The position numbers and the translations under genes were made by a program. Under the pieces are notes generated by a model that was not told the origin of the DNA, searched no databases, and saw nothing but the letters and a program-made list of their open reading frames with translations. This document shows, in pieces, positions 41,592-50,521 of a stretch of DNA of 64,000 nt. Location: contig JAHZHC010000002.1 in NCBI GenBank assembly GCA_019420505.1, positions 117,035 to 181,034 of the forward strand, given 5' to 3'. Numbering within the stretch: the stretch's first letter is position 1; every line of letters begins with the position of its first letter. Source of the DNA: Ruminococcus sp. (GTDB lineage: Bacteria > Bacillota > Clostridia > Oscillospirales > Ruminococcaceae).

Positions 41592-42869
41592 ATGACCGAA
41601 AAAAATAAACATATGGATTTTATAAATAAGTTTTCTAAAAAGGGAAAGAAAATCATGAACCTTGACAGAATAAAAAAACTGCTTAAAGCTGTAGGAGATC
41701 CGCAAAAGGAGTTGAAATTTATACACATTGCCGGCACTAACGGAAAAGGTTCAATGGCTCAGATGTTCAGCGAAATTTTAATTGATGCAGGATATAAAAC
41801 GGGACTTTTCACATCACCATATCTTATAAAATATAATGACAGAATCAAAATTAACGGTATGGACATTTCAGACAGCGAACTTGAAATCATTTCAGGAGAA
41901 ATTAAGCCTTTGATTATGGAACTGAATGATTATGAGGATTTTTCTCAGTTTGAAATTACTCAAGCCATTGCTTTTGTTTATTTTTTTCGTCATGAATGCG
42001 ATGTTGTAGTACTTGAAACAGGTGTAGGGGGACTTCTTGACAGTACAAATGTTATTGAATCGCCCTTAGTATCTGTCATTGGTTCTATTTCGTTTGACCA
42101 CATGGAGATATTGGGAAACAGTTTAGAAGAAATAGCTTTTCAGAAAGCCGGAATTATAAAACCGCATTGTCCGGTTGTACTGTCTGCCGGAAATGATATG
42201 TCGGCTGTCAGCGTAGTGAGAAAAAAAGCAATGGATGAGGAATCACAGATGGTTATTCCAAACCTCTATCTTTGCAGGGCTGAAAAATGGGATATATACG
42301 GATGCAAATTTAATTATAAGGGAGAATCCTATGAGCTTTCCATGGGCGGGCTGCATCAGATAAACAACGCTTTGACTGTAATTGAAGCTATAAAATTTAT
42401 AGCTGAAATAATGCCTCTTAATTTGAACAACATAAAAAACGGATTGAAGAAAGCTAAGCTATACGCAAGAGTTGAAGTGATATCAGAAAAGCCCCTGACT
42501 GTTCTTGACGGATCGCATAATGCTGACGGTATGAAAGCATTATCTAAGGTCTTGGAGGGCATTGAACAAAGCCCTAAAATTGCGATAATCGGCATGATAA
42601 AAGGAAAAGATTCTGAGGACGCAATAAAACAGCTTATTCCTATTGTTGATGAATTTATTTGTGTTGACGGATATTATGCTCTTGAAAATTCAAAAGAAGA
42701 ACTGGCAAAGATAATTGAAAAATCAGGCGGAAAGGCTGTATGTTCTGAATTTACTCCTGAAAAAACTTTAGAAACGATGAAGCTGAAAAACCCTGACGGG
42801 CTTAATCTGGTATGCGGTTCATTGTTTCTTGCTTCAAAGATTAAGACTTATCAATTAAATCAAGATTGA
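41592..42869 (+). CDS. folC: Folylpolyglutamate synthase / dihydrofolate synthase
   Basis: Mur-ligase-fold enzyme adding glutamates to folates. The P-loop FIHIAGTNGKGSMAQM (about residues 43-58) is followed by LFTSPYLIKYNDRI, VVVLETGVGGLLDSTNV, SISFDHMEILG and VLDGSHNADGM, where the ADP-binding HN lies. 425 residues, usual. There is no strong ribosome site at ATG 41592; the ATG at 41656 is out of frame, and the 41592 start gives the typical length. In series with uvrC and the patatin gene. Confidence 0.94.
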   Translation: MTEKNKHMDFINKFSKKGKKIMNLDRIKKLLKAVGDPQKELKFIHIAGTNGKGSMAQMFSEILIDAGYKTGLFTSPYLIKYNDRIKINGMDISDSELEIISGEIKPLIMELNDYEDFSQFEITQAIAFVYFFRHECDVVVLETGVGGLLDSTNVIESPLVSVIGSISFDHMEILGNSLEEIAFQKAGIIKPHCPVVLSAGNDMSAVSVVRKKAMDEESQMVIPNLYLCRAEKWDIYGCKFNYKGESYELSMGGLHQINNALTVIEAIKFIAEIMPLNLNNIKNGLKKAKLYARVEVISEKPLTVLDGSHNADGMKALSKVLEGIEQSPKIAIIGMIKGKDSEDAIKQLIPIVDEFICVDGYYALENSKEELAKIIEKSGGKAVCSEFTPEKTLETMKLKNPDGLNLVCGSLFLASKIKTYQLNQD

Positions 42870-42961
42870 ATGATTAAGTATACGACGAAATTCGGTTGTA
42901 TTTTAAAATAGAATATGTTAATATTATATATATATTAAAAAGAAAGAGGATAATAAAATAA

Positions 42962-43810
42962 ATGCTTGGTCTTACTTTAGAGGGCGGTGGAAGCCGTACT
43001 GTTTATTCCTGTGGAATAATGGATGTTCTGCTTGAAGAAAAAATTATAGCTGATTACCTTATCGGTGTTTCAGCAGGAATTGCTTTTGGTGTATCTTATT
43101 GTTCAGGACAAATAGGCAGAAATCTTATTCTGGCTTCAAAATATATGAACAGCAAAAAATATTCAGGTATAAAATATTTGTTTTATCCAAAAAACCGAAG
43201 CTATTATAACATGGATTATGTTTATGACAAGGTTCCAAATGAAGAATTACCATTTGACTTTGATGCTTTTGCTGATTTTAAAGGTGAAGTTATCGCAACA
43301 GTCACTAACATTAAAACGGGCAGGGCAGAATATTTACCTGTACCAAGAGATGACAGAAAATTCACTTATTTAAGGGCCAGCTGTGCACTGCCGTTGATGT
43401 TTCCCGAGATTGAACTGAACGGAGAAAAATACCTTGACGGCGGGGTTGCAGATTCTATTCCTTATATGCAGGCAATTAACTTCGGATGTGATAAAAATAT
43501 AATTATTCTTACAAGACCAAGAGATTATATAAAAAAAGATGAGCCGGCAATGAAATTTGCTGAAAAAGCATATAGAAAATACCCTGAATTTTGTAAAGCA
43601 ATGAAAACGAGAGCGGAAAGGTATAACCGTTGTATATCTGAGATAAAACAGCTTAAGAGTGAAGGAAAGGTGTTTGTATTTACGCCGAAATCTACTTTCA
43701 ATGTAGGACGTACTGAGGGAGATCCCGTTAAGCTGAAGAGGCTTTATGATCATGGTTATAATCATGCTAAATGGGCTCTTGAGGACTTGAAAAGATATCT
43801 TGCAAAATAA
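42962..43810 (+). CDS. Patatin-like phospholipase family protein (RssA/YjjU type)
   Basis: Serine acyl hydrolase with a Ser-Asp dyad, 282 residues. LTLEGGGSRTVYSCGI is the glycine-rich oxyanion loop, GVSAGIAFG is the G-x-S-x-G nucleophile elbow (Ser near residue 38), and YLDGGVADSIP holds the Asp of the D-G-G/A motif. The C-terminal region is helical and basic (about 190-282). No signal peptide, so cytosolic or membrane-peripheral. AAAGAGGA lies upstream of the ATG. The substrate is unknown. Confidence 0.9.
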   Translation: MLGLTLEGGGSRTVYSCGIMDVLLEEKIIADYLIGVSAGIAFGVSYCSGQIGRNLILASKYMNSKKYSGIKYLFYPKNRSYYNMDYVYDKVPNEELPFDFDAFADFKGEVIATVTNIKTGRAEYLPVPRDDRKFTYLRASCALPLMFPEIELNGEKYLDGGVADSIPYMQAINFGCDKNIIILTRPRDYIKKDEPAMKFAEKAYRKYPEFCKAMKTRAERYNRCISEIKQLKSEGKVFVFTPKSTFNVGRTEGDPVKLKRLYDHGYNHAKWALEDLKRYLAK

Positions 43811-43838
43811 TTACATAACAGATTCGGAGATGTGAGAT

Positions 43839-44705
43839 ATGGCTTTTTTTAAAATAGCAGGTCTTGCCGTCGGAACAGCTGCGGCAGGAATTTATTGCAT
43901 GATACAGAACAGACAGCTTTGTATGACAGAGTATGAAATTGTCTTTGAAAAGCTGCCGTCAGTTTTTTCCGGAAAGAAAATTTTACAGCTTTCCGATTTG
44001 CATACGAAAAAATACGGAGATAATTATGATAATCTTATAAATTCATGTAAGACTGCCGATCCGGATTATATATTCTTTACAGGTGATTTATACAGCAGAA
44101 ATGAGGTAAACCTTGACCATAAGCTTGTATTAATGAAAAGGCTGAGAACAATTGCACCTGTTTATTATGTGTTCGGAAATCATGAGGCTGATACACCTGA
44201 AAAAGCAGAAGTATTAGCGATCAAGCTGGAGCAATGCGGAATCAATGTATTGAGAAATAAAAAAATCCGTCTTTATTCAGGCGAAGAATATATAAATGTT
44301 TACGGCGCTGATATAGAAAGCAAGTATTATAAAAACGCTAAAGGCAGTTATTCAAATCTTCCTCAGCTTACAGTTGAAAAGCTCGATCGGATGCTGGGGG
44401 AATCGGATAAATATCATTTTAATATACTTCTTGCTCATACGCCTTTTCCGTTCATAAACTATGCAAAATGGGGTGCTGATTTGATTTTTTCCGGTCACTG
44501 TCATGGGGGAGTAATAAGAATTCCTAAAATAGGAGGATTGCTTTCACCTGAGAGAAAATTCTTACCTGAATATACTAAAGGTGTCTATGCAAATGATAAA
44601 AATGAAAATTCAGCAAAAATGGTGGTTTCCGCAGGACTGGGAAAATTCAGGCTGCAAAATCCATCGGAAATAATATTAGTTACCTTGAGATCCAAAGATA
44701 ATTGA
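43839..44705 (+). CDS. Metallophosphoesterase (YkuE-like)
   Basis: Calcineurin-like phosphoesterase, 288 residues. An N-terminal membrane anchor (about residues 4-22) is followed by all metal-binding motifs: LQLSDLHTKKYG, FFTGDLY, VFGNHEAD, LLAHTPFPF (H) and SGHCHGG. The twin-anchor layout and GGLLSPERKFLPEYTKGVY resemble YkuE/YaeI-type enzymes, for which lipid or envelope phosphoester substrates have been suggested. Overlaps the open frame of pepV but not its true start. Confidence 0.9.
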   Translation: MAFFKIAGLAVGTAAAGIYCMIQNRQLCMTEYEIVFEKLPSVFSGKKILQLSDLHTKKYGDNYDNLINSCKTADPDYIFFTGDLYSRNEVNLDHKLVLMKRLRTIAPVYYVFGNHEADTPEKAEVLAIKLEQCGINVLRNKKIRLYSGEEYINVYGADIESKYYKNAKGSYSNLPQLTVEKLDRMLGESDKYHFNILLAHTPFPFINYAKWGADLIFSGHCHGGVIRIPKIGGLLSPERKFLPEYTKGVYANDKNENSAKMVVSAGLGKFRLQNPSEIILVTLRSKDN

Positions 44706-44719
44706 AAGGACTTAATATA

Positions 44720-46099
44720 ATGTATAAAAAACAGATCAGCAAATATTTTGACGAACATTTTGATGAAATCATTGCAAGTCTTAAAGAAATAATGTCCATT
44801 GACAGTACCTTTCAAAATCCTCAAAAGAACATGCCTTTTGGAGAAGGCTCTGCAAAAGCATTAAAATGGGGAGCAGATTTCGGACAGTCATTGGGAATGA
44901 AGGTAAAAAACTTTGATAATTATGCTGTAAGCATGGATTTTAAAGACGGCGATCCTAAGCTGGGTATTCTAAGTCATCTTGATGTTGTTCCTGCTTCTGA
45001 TGGGTGGCATTACCCTCCGTTTGACTGTACTGTAGACGGTGATAAAATTTATGGCAGGGGCGCAATTGATGACAAGGGACCGTCTGTAGCGGTACTTTAT
45101 GCTGTTAAGTGTATAAAAGATCTGAATATTCCTATAAAGGACAATTTCCGTGTTATTTTCGGCGGAAACGAAGAAGGCGGTTGTCAGGATATTGAGTATT
45201 ATGAACAGCAGGAAAAATTTCCGCCGATGGTTTTTACGCCGGACGGTACATTTCCGGTTCTTAACTGCGAAAAAGGTATGGTGCACCTGAATTTTTCAGG
45301 CAAGCAAAGTTTAAGCGAAAAAAACGGACTTAAAATTCAGTATATAAGAGGCGGAACTGTTATTAATGCCATTCCGGACAAAGCAGAGTGCATTTGTACA
45401 GGTATCTCATCAGACGAACTGGTGAAAGCCTTTGAAACGATAAATACAGACTGCGATATTGATATTACAGACGATAAAGAAGTGTCATTTGTGATAACAG
45501 GGAAATCCGCTCATGGGTCAAGGCCTGAATTTGGTGAAAATGCAGTCACAGCCATGTTGAAGCTGCTGTCTTATTTAGGATTTGAAGATGCAGTTAAATT
45601 GTCAAAACTTTTTCCCCATGGCGAATATGACGGAAAATCTGCCGGAATGGGATTTTCGGATAGTATTTCAGGTAAAATGACCTGTGCATTAACGACCTTA
45701 AGCTTTGACGGTGAAAATATAACCGGAGGAATAGATATCCGATTTCCAATAGATAAAACATTAAAGGAAATTTCAGATATAATTACAGCGGCTTTAAAAA
45801 AGGCGGATATGCGTGTTACGGACATTGACGGAATGGAGCCTCATTATGTTCCTGAGGACAGTCCCCTTGTTAAAGCTCTTCTTGAAGTATACCGAGAGGT
45901 TAAGGGTGAAGACGGAAGATGTATTGCAGAGGGCGGTATAACATATGTTCATAATACAGACGGCGGAGTTGCTTTCGGAGCAGAGTTTCCTGAAGAACAA
46001 AATAATATGCACGGGGCAGATGAGCATATTTCCATAGAAACATTTAAATATAATCTGAATATGTATGCTAATGCCATTATAAAAATATGCGGAGAATAG
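44720..46099 (+). CDS. pepV: M20-family dipeptidase (PepV)
   Basis: Zinc dipeptidase or Xaa-dipeptidase, 459 residues. Metal-binding motifs: LSHLDVVPASDGW, YGRGAIDDKGPSVA with the bridging Asp, GGNEEGGCQD with the catalytic Glu pair, and the late NNMHGADEH. The PepV-type lid domain (about residues 180-380) is present (VINAIPDKAECI, GKSAHGSRPEFG). Start: GAAAGGACT lies about nine bases before the ATG at 44720; the TTG at 44702 contains the site and is rejected. In the same direction as the phosphoesterase. Confidence 0.93.
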   Translation: MYKKQISKYFDEHFDEIIASLKEIMSIDSTFQNPQKNMPFGEGSAKALKWGADFGQSLGMKVKNFDNYAVSMDFKDGDPKLGILSHLDVVPASDGWHYPPFDCTVDGDKIYGRGAIDDKGPSVAVLYAVKCIKDLNIPIKDNFRVIFGGNEEGGCQDIEYYEQQEKFPPMVFTPDGTFPVLNCEKGMVHLNFSGKQSLSEKNGLKIQYIRGGTVINAIPDKAECICTGISSDELVKAFETINTDCDIDITDDKEVSFVITGKSAHGSRPEFGENAVTAMLKLLSYLGFEDAVKLSKLFPHGEYDGKSAGMGFSDSISGKMTCALTTLSFDGENITGGIDIRFPIDKTLKEISDIITAALKKADMRVTDIDGMEPHYVPEDSPLVKALLEVYREVKGEDGRCIAEGGITYVHNTDGGVAFGAEFPEEQNNMHGADEHISIETFKYNLNMYANAIIKICGE

Positions 46100-46118
46100 G
46101 TATTTAAATAAAAAAACT

Positions 46119-46159
46119 AAAAAGGAGGATTCACTTCCTTTCGGAAGTAAAGTTACAAT
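46119..46159 (+). promoter_or_regulatory. Ribosome site separated from its start by a hairpin
   Basis: AAAAAGGAGGAT (46119-46130) is followed by a perfect ACTTCC-tttc-GGAAGT hairpin (46133-46148), and only then by the ATG at 46160. Folding would reduce a 31-base gap to about 15. The same 12-base ribosome-site block and the same first 12 coding bases (ATGAAAAGACAG) occur at comEB (18503-18558). Confidence 0.55.
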
Positions 46160-48862
46160 ATGAAAAGACAGTCAAAAAATACGGTTAATAAAAATAAAAA
46201 CTTACAGCCTCAAAGCATACCCATCAAAAACAAAGTATTGAATATTCTTCCCTTTGCTTTTCCGCCGATTTTGGTTATGGCTGTGATATTATATGCCTAC
46301 TATATAGGATATCTGTATCCATTCGGTGAAGGCAGTGTGTCATGGTGCGATATGAATCAGCAGACTATTCCTCTCATGATAGATTTTAAGGATATACTTG
46401 ATGGCAAGAGCAGTATGTTTCTTAACTTTGAAAATGCAGGCGGAATGAATTTCTGGGGAGTATTTTTCTTTTTCCTTTCAAGTCCTTTTAATTTCTTAGT
46501 GAAGTTTGTGGACAAGGGTAATATGATACTTTTTGTGAATATTCTTGTGATGCTGAAAATGATGACCGCTTCGTTTACTGCGATGATATACTTTAAAAAT
46601 TGTCATAAACAGCTTGATACCTCTATTGCAGTTATTCTCAGCTTTATGTATGGTGTATGCGGGTATGGAATGGTATTTTATCAGAATATTATATGGCTTG
46701 ATATGATGTATCTGCTGCCGCTGCTTTTGCTTTCACTTAATATGTTAGTAAACAAAGGTAAAGTTCTCCCTTATGTTATTGTACTTTCAGCAACCGTCAT
46801 CGTTAATTATTACATAAGCTATATGATAGTTCTTTTCCTGCTACTTTTTATGGGCGTTTATGTGCTGATGCACAGTAAAAATGCAACAAAAGAAGCTTGT
46901 GTACATTTTCTTGGCGGTTCGCTTGCAGCAGCTTTGATATCGGCAGTTGTTTGGATACCGTGTTTTATGCAGTATCTCACCTCAGGCAGAGGCGAATCAA
47001 TAATCGAAAATATAGCCAAATCCAAATTTATTACGGACTATTATACAACACTTCCCCTTATTTTCTGTACAGCTTTTGTTTTTGTAGTTGTAATAATTAA
47101 TGCTTTCAGCGGTATGAAAAGAGAAAAGGAACAGAATATGTATCTTTATCTTTTTATACTTACTTTAATACCTCTGATTATTGAGCCTATAAATAAAATG
47201 TGGCATACAGGAAGCTATATGTCTTTCCCAATGAGATATGGTTTTATCACAATGTTTTTGGGTCTTGTGTGCTGTGCAGGCTTTCTCAGCAACAAACCAA
47301 AATATAAAGGAAACACATCCTTAATAATATCTCTTGCTGTTTCGGGAGTTCTTATTTATATTTATATAACCTTTAGTCAGCAATATGTAACAGATAAAAT
47401 TCAGGATCTTTCTAATTACACACAAACCCTATGGGGAGATGAGGGATCCTTCCGTGGATTGCTTCAGTTGTTTGTGATTACTGTTGTATGCTATGGAGTT
47501 ATATATCTGTTTTATAAAAACGGTTTTATGCTCAAACAGGTTTTTGTCCTGCTTATTTGTGTGGTCGCTCTTTCAGAAACTTATTCAAATGCGAGAATTT
47601 ACATGCTGTCTCCGTCACAGAACAATCCGCAGAATGTGCAGTCTCAGCAATCTGTGCTTGAACTTGCAGACAGGATTGATGATGACAGCTTTTATCGGGT
47701 AAAAACTTCGTCCAAATTGTTTGATTATAATCTTGTAGGAAGTTTAGGATATCCGTCCTTAAGCCACTATACATCACTTACAGATGAGAATTACATGTTT
47801 ACAATGAAAAGATTCGGGTATACTTCGGTTTGGATGGAAATAGGTTCATGCGGAGGAACCTCGCTGACCGACGCATTGCTTTGTGCTGATTATGAAATAA
47901 CAAATAACCTTGATCAAAGAGAGACAGTTTATACTAACAACAGATATCATATTCAGAAAACAAATATGAATACCGGACTGGGACTTATTACTTCACAAAA
48001 ACTGGATGACAAAGAAGAGATACCTGAAGGCTATGAAAGATCAGATGTTCAGAAATATCTGTATTCTTCTCTGTTCGGAAAAGATGATGCTGTAATAAAA
48101 TACAATCATGCTTCAGCAAGTGATTCCCTTTTAATAAACGGTAATTACAATATCTCAGGTTCGGGAGGTTTGTTATATAATATAAATGTTTCAGGCAGAC
48201 AAAAGCTTTATTTTGACTGTTTTGACAAACTGACAAATCATCTTAAAGAACCTATTTATGACAGCTTCTCGATTATTGTAAACGGTAATACAATTGAAAA
48301 CAGCTATCCATATAACAAAAATAACGGGGTTCTTTATCTGGGCGAATTTGAAAATGAACAGGTATCAGTTCAGATAAGTCTTTTGAAAAGTGTAAGCTGT
48401 TCTTCATTTGGTGTCTTTGGAATTGATCAGAATGTACTTGAAGCAACATTAAATAATACAAATTATGTAGATTTTAAACGTGACGGAGGAATGCTGAAGG
48501 GAAAATGTACTGCTGATTCAGGAGAAACCTGTTTTCTCAGCGTTCCTTACAGCGAAGGATTCAAGATAAAAATAAACGGTGAAAAAATTGAATATAAAAA
48601 AGCATTTTCTTCATTTATATCATTTCCTTTACAGGAAGGAGAAAATGAAATTACTGTAACGTATACGCCGAAGGGCTTTGCCTCAGGATTGATTGTTACT
48701 GTTATAGGAATTGGTCTGACAGCAGCATATGTGATTTTCAGAAAGAAAATTATATACTCAGAATCTCTGAAAACCTTGTCTTACAGCATAGTTTCTGCAG
48801 TTTGTATCATTACTGTTTTCCTTATATATGCTGTTCCGATTCTTATAAATATATTAGATTAA
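46160..48862 (+). CDS. YfhO-family polytopic membrane protein
   Basis: 900 residues. A polar basic N-terminus (MKRQSKNTVNKNKN) is followed by a dozen or so hydrophobic helices (about 30-480), then a ~350-residue soluble, beta-rich region (about 500-840), and two more helices at the C-terminus. GSVSWCDMNQQTIPLMIDFKD, with conserved Asp in the first extracytoplasmic loop, and FSSPFNFLVKF are typical of YfhO proteins, a GT-C glycosyltransferase-like family implicated in cell-wall glycosylation. The family call is solid; the acceptor is unknown. Likely cotranscribed with pepV and closed by a strong terminator. Confidence 0.88.
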   Translation: MKRQSKNTVNKNKNLQPQSIPIKNKVLNILPFAFPPILVMAVILYAYYIGYLYPFGEGSVSWCDMNQQTIPLMIDFKDILDGKSSMFLNFENAGGMNFWGVFFFFLSSPFNFLVKFVDKGNMILFVNILVMLKMMTASFTAMIYFKNCHKQLDTSIAVILSFMYGVCGYGMVFYQNIIWLDMMYLLPLLLLSLNMLVNKGKVLPYVIVLSATVIVNYYISYMIVLFLLLFMGVYVLMHSKNATKEACVHFLGGSLAAALISAVVWIPCFMQYLTSGRGESIIENIAKSKFITDYYTTLPLIFCTAFVFVVVIINAFSGMKREKEQNMYLYLFILTLIPLIIEPINKMWHTGSYMSFPMRYGFITMFLGLVCCAGFLSNKPKYKGNTSLIISLAVSGVLIYIYITFSQQYVTDKIQDLSNYTQTLWGDEGSFRGLLQLFVITVVCYGVIYLFYKNGFMLKQVFVLLICVVALSETYSNARIYMLSPSQNNPQNVQSQQSVLELADRIDDDSFYRVKTSSKLFDYNLVGSLGYPSLSHYTSLTDENYMFTMKRFGYTSVWMEIGSCGGTSLTDALLCADYEITNNLDQRETVYTNNRYHIQKTNMNTGLGLITSQKLDDKEEIPEGYERSDVQKYLYSSLFGKDDAVIKYNHASASDSLLINGNYNISGSGGLLYNINVSGRQKLYFDCFDKLTNHLKEPIYDSFSIIVNGNTIENSYPYNKNNGVLYLGEFENEQVSVQISLLKSVSCSSFGVFGIDQNVLEATLNNTNYVDFKRDGGMLKGKCTADSGETCFLSVPYSEGFKIKINGEKIEYKKAFSSFISFPLQEGENEITVTYTPKGFASGLIVTVIGIGLTAAYVIFRKKIIYSESLKTLSYSIVSAVCIITVFLIYAVPILINILD

Positions 48863-48873
48863 TATAAAAATAT

Positions 48874-48911
48874 ACCGTTCGGATATTAAAAGTCCGAACG
48901 GTAATTTTTTA
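48874..48911. terminator. Bidirectional terminator between convergent genes
   Basis: ACCGTTCGGA (48874-48883) with TCCGAACGGT (48893-48902), then AATTTTTTAT. A-rich left flank, so usable by the transpeptidase gene as well. Confidence 0.9.
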
Positions 48912-48918
48912 TCTGTTA

Positions 48919-50388
48919 TCAATAATACATAACTACAGGAGTATCATATTCCACATTGTCATAAATATATTTTGCGCTTTCAAGAGTCATATTGATACAT
49001 CCGTGAGATCCGTTATATTTATAAATATCGCCGCCAACAGCAGTTCCACGCCACTGTGAATCGTGAAGCCCGATTCCGCACAGGGAAACATTGTTCCAAT
49101 AGGTGCATTTTGTATCCCAACGTTCTCCGTCTGAATTGCTTGCTTTCATGCGATAATTTGTTTGCTTATCCCAAAGCTTATACACTCCCGGAAGAGTAGT
49201 TCTTGCCGCAGATGTTGTCTGTCCCGAAACTATACCGCATTCCCAAAGCTTTTTGCCGTTTTTATAATACCATAAGGTCTGATTGGTCAAATCAATTTCA
49301 ATATAAGTTTTTCCTATATCATCATCAGCAGTACGGGCACCCTTCATTCCGGTGTATACATAGCTCCCGTCCTGATAATATATAGGATCAATTTTTGCGT
49401 CTTTCCCTTTTTTAAGCAGTTCAACCAACTCATCCCGAGTTTTTTCCTGATCTATCCACCAGCCATATCTGGCATCATTACTGGTAGGCACAACAATATT
49501 GCCTTGAATAGTAGCTTTAAATTTCCGTTCTGTATTATAAGTATCATATTTTTCGGCAAGTTCTTCTATGTAAAGCATTGCCTTATCATTGTCAACAGTT
49601 ACCTTACCCTTATTGTTTACGGAAATCATATTCATTAATTTTTTACCGGTAAGAGTTTCTGTAGTATAATCAAAATTATAAACTATTTTCAGATTATACA
49701 GCTGATTAAGCTTATTAAGTTTATCCTTCAGATTTTCAGCTTTAATTTTAGGTTCAATATAACAGCCTGAATCTACAGCATTAATTTCAAAGCTTCCGTT
49801 ATCAAGCTGAGCTGAAACGTATTTTATAAGCTTGTCTACATCCAACTCATCACCCTGTACAGCATCCTTTATTGTGTATGCATTATCAGCAAATACAATT
49901 TCGGCATTTTTATTTTTCTCCTTACCAAAATCGACAGCTTTTAATGTTTCAGTAAGCTTTTTTGAATCAAATTCAGATTCGCTTTTAATAGTAAAATATT
50001 TTTCGTTAAAAAGACCTTTATACCATTTTTCTTTTTTTACCTGATCGTAAATTTCTTTGATTTTATCAGAACTATTACTTTTAAAACCAAGCTTTTCAGA
50101 AGGAATATTTACTGTTGAACCGTCATGCTTTGTTATTATAATATCGCTTGGAATATTAAAAGATTCAAAAAGAGAAGTAGCCTCACTTAATGTTTGACCG
50201 CTTACATTAACATCATTTATAAATGTGTTCGGAATAAACTTGTCTTTATATTTTGAGTTTCCGACAATGAAAGCTGTGATTAAAAAGGCAATAACTAAAA
50301 CTAAAATACAGATAACTAATACAAGCGGAAAAATATATTTTTTTCTATTTGTTTTCTTCTGATGTTTTGCTGCTGTTTTTGTTGCCAT
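48919..50388 (-). CDS. L,D-transpeptidase with PG-binding domain (YkuD family)
   Basis: Cell-wall cross-linking enzyme, 489 residues. A Lys-rich cytoplasmic N-terminus is followed by a transmembrane helix (about 19-43), a ~250-residue region with two putative PG_binding_4-like repeats (NVSGQTLSEATSLFES; the LVELLKKG segment), and a C-terminal YkuD domain. The YkuD catalytic motif is GLHD...NGSHGCINM (H-x~17-SHGC-x-N; Cys nucleophile near residue 467). Start: AGAAAGGATTTATAAT precedes ATG 50388; the frame is open to 50460 but without a site. Not clearly linked to its neighbours. Confidence 0.93.
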   Translation of the reverse strand: MATKTAAKHQKKTNRKKYIFPLVLVICILVLVIAFLITAFIVGNSKYKDKFIPNTFINDVNVSGQTLSEATSLFESFNIPSDIIITKHDGSTVNIPSEKLGFKSNSSDKIKEIYDQVKKEKWYKGLFNEKYFTIKSESEFDSKKLTETLKAVDFGKEKNKNAEIVFADNAYTIKDAVQGDELDVDKLIKYVSAQLDNGSFEINAVDSGCYIEPKIKAENLKDKLNKLNQLYNLKIVYNFDYTTETLTGKKLMNMISVNNKGKVTVDNDKAMLYIEELAEKYDTYNTERKFKATIQGNIVVPTSNDARYGWWIDQEKTRDELVELLKKGKDAKIDPIYYQDGSYVYTGMKGARTADDDIGKTYIEIDLTNQTLWYYKNGKKLWECGIVSGQTTSAARTTLPGVYKLWDKQTNYRMKASNSDGERWDTKCTYWNNVSLCGIGLHDSQWRGTAVGGDIYKYNGSHGCINMTLESAKYIYDNVEYDTPVVMYY

Positions 50389-50480
50389 ATTATAAATCCT
50401 TTCTGATATTTTTCTTTTATTATAGCATAACTGATTTATCATTTCAATAACATTTTGCAAATGTAAATATTTTTATATAT

Positions 50481-50521
50481 AACTAATTAATGCGTAACCT
50501 AAAGTTACGCATTAATTAGTT
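50481..50521. repeat. Perfect 18-bp inverted repeat after the GH5 lipoprotein gene
   Basis: AACTAATTAATGCGTAAC (50481-50498), five-base loop, GTTACGCATTAATTAGTT (50504-50521). The GH5 stop codon lies within the right arm. There is no strong T-run on either strand, so it may terminate weakly, protect RNA ends or bind a protein. Confidence 0.7.
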
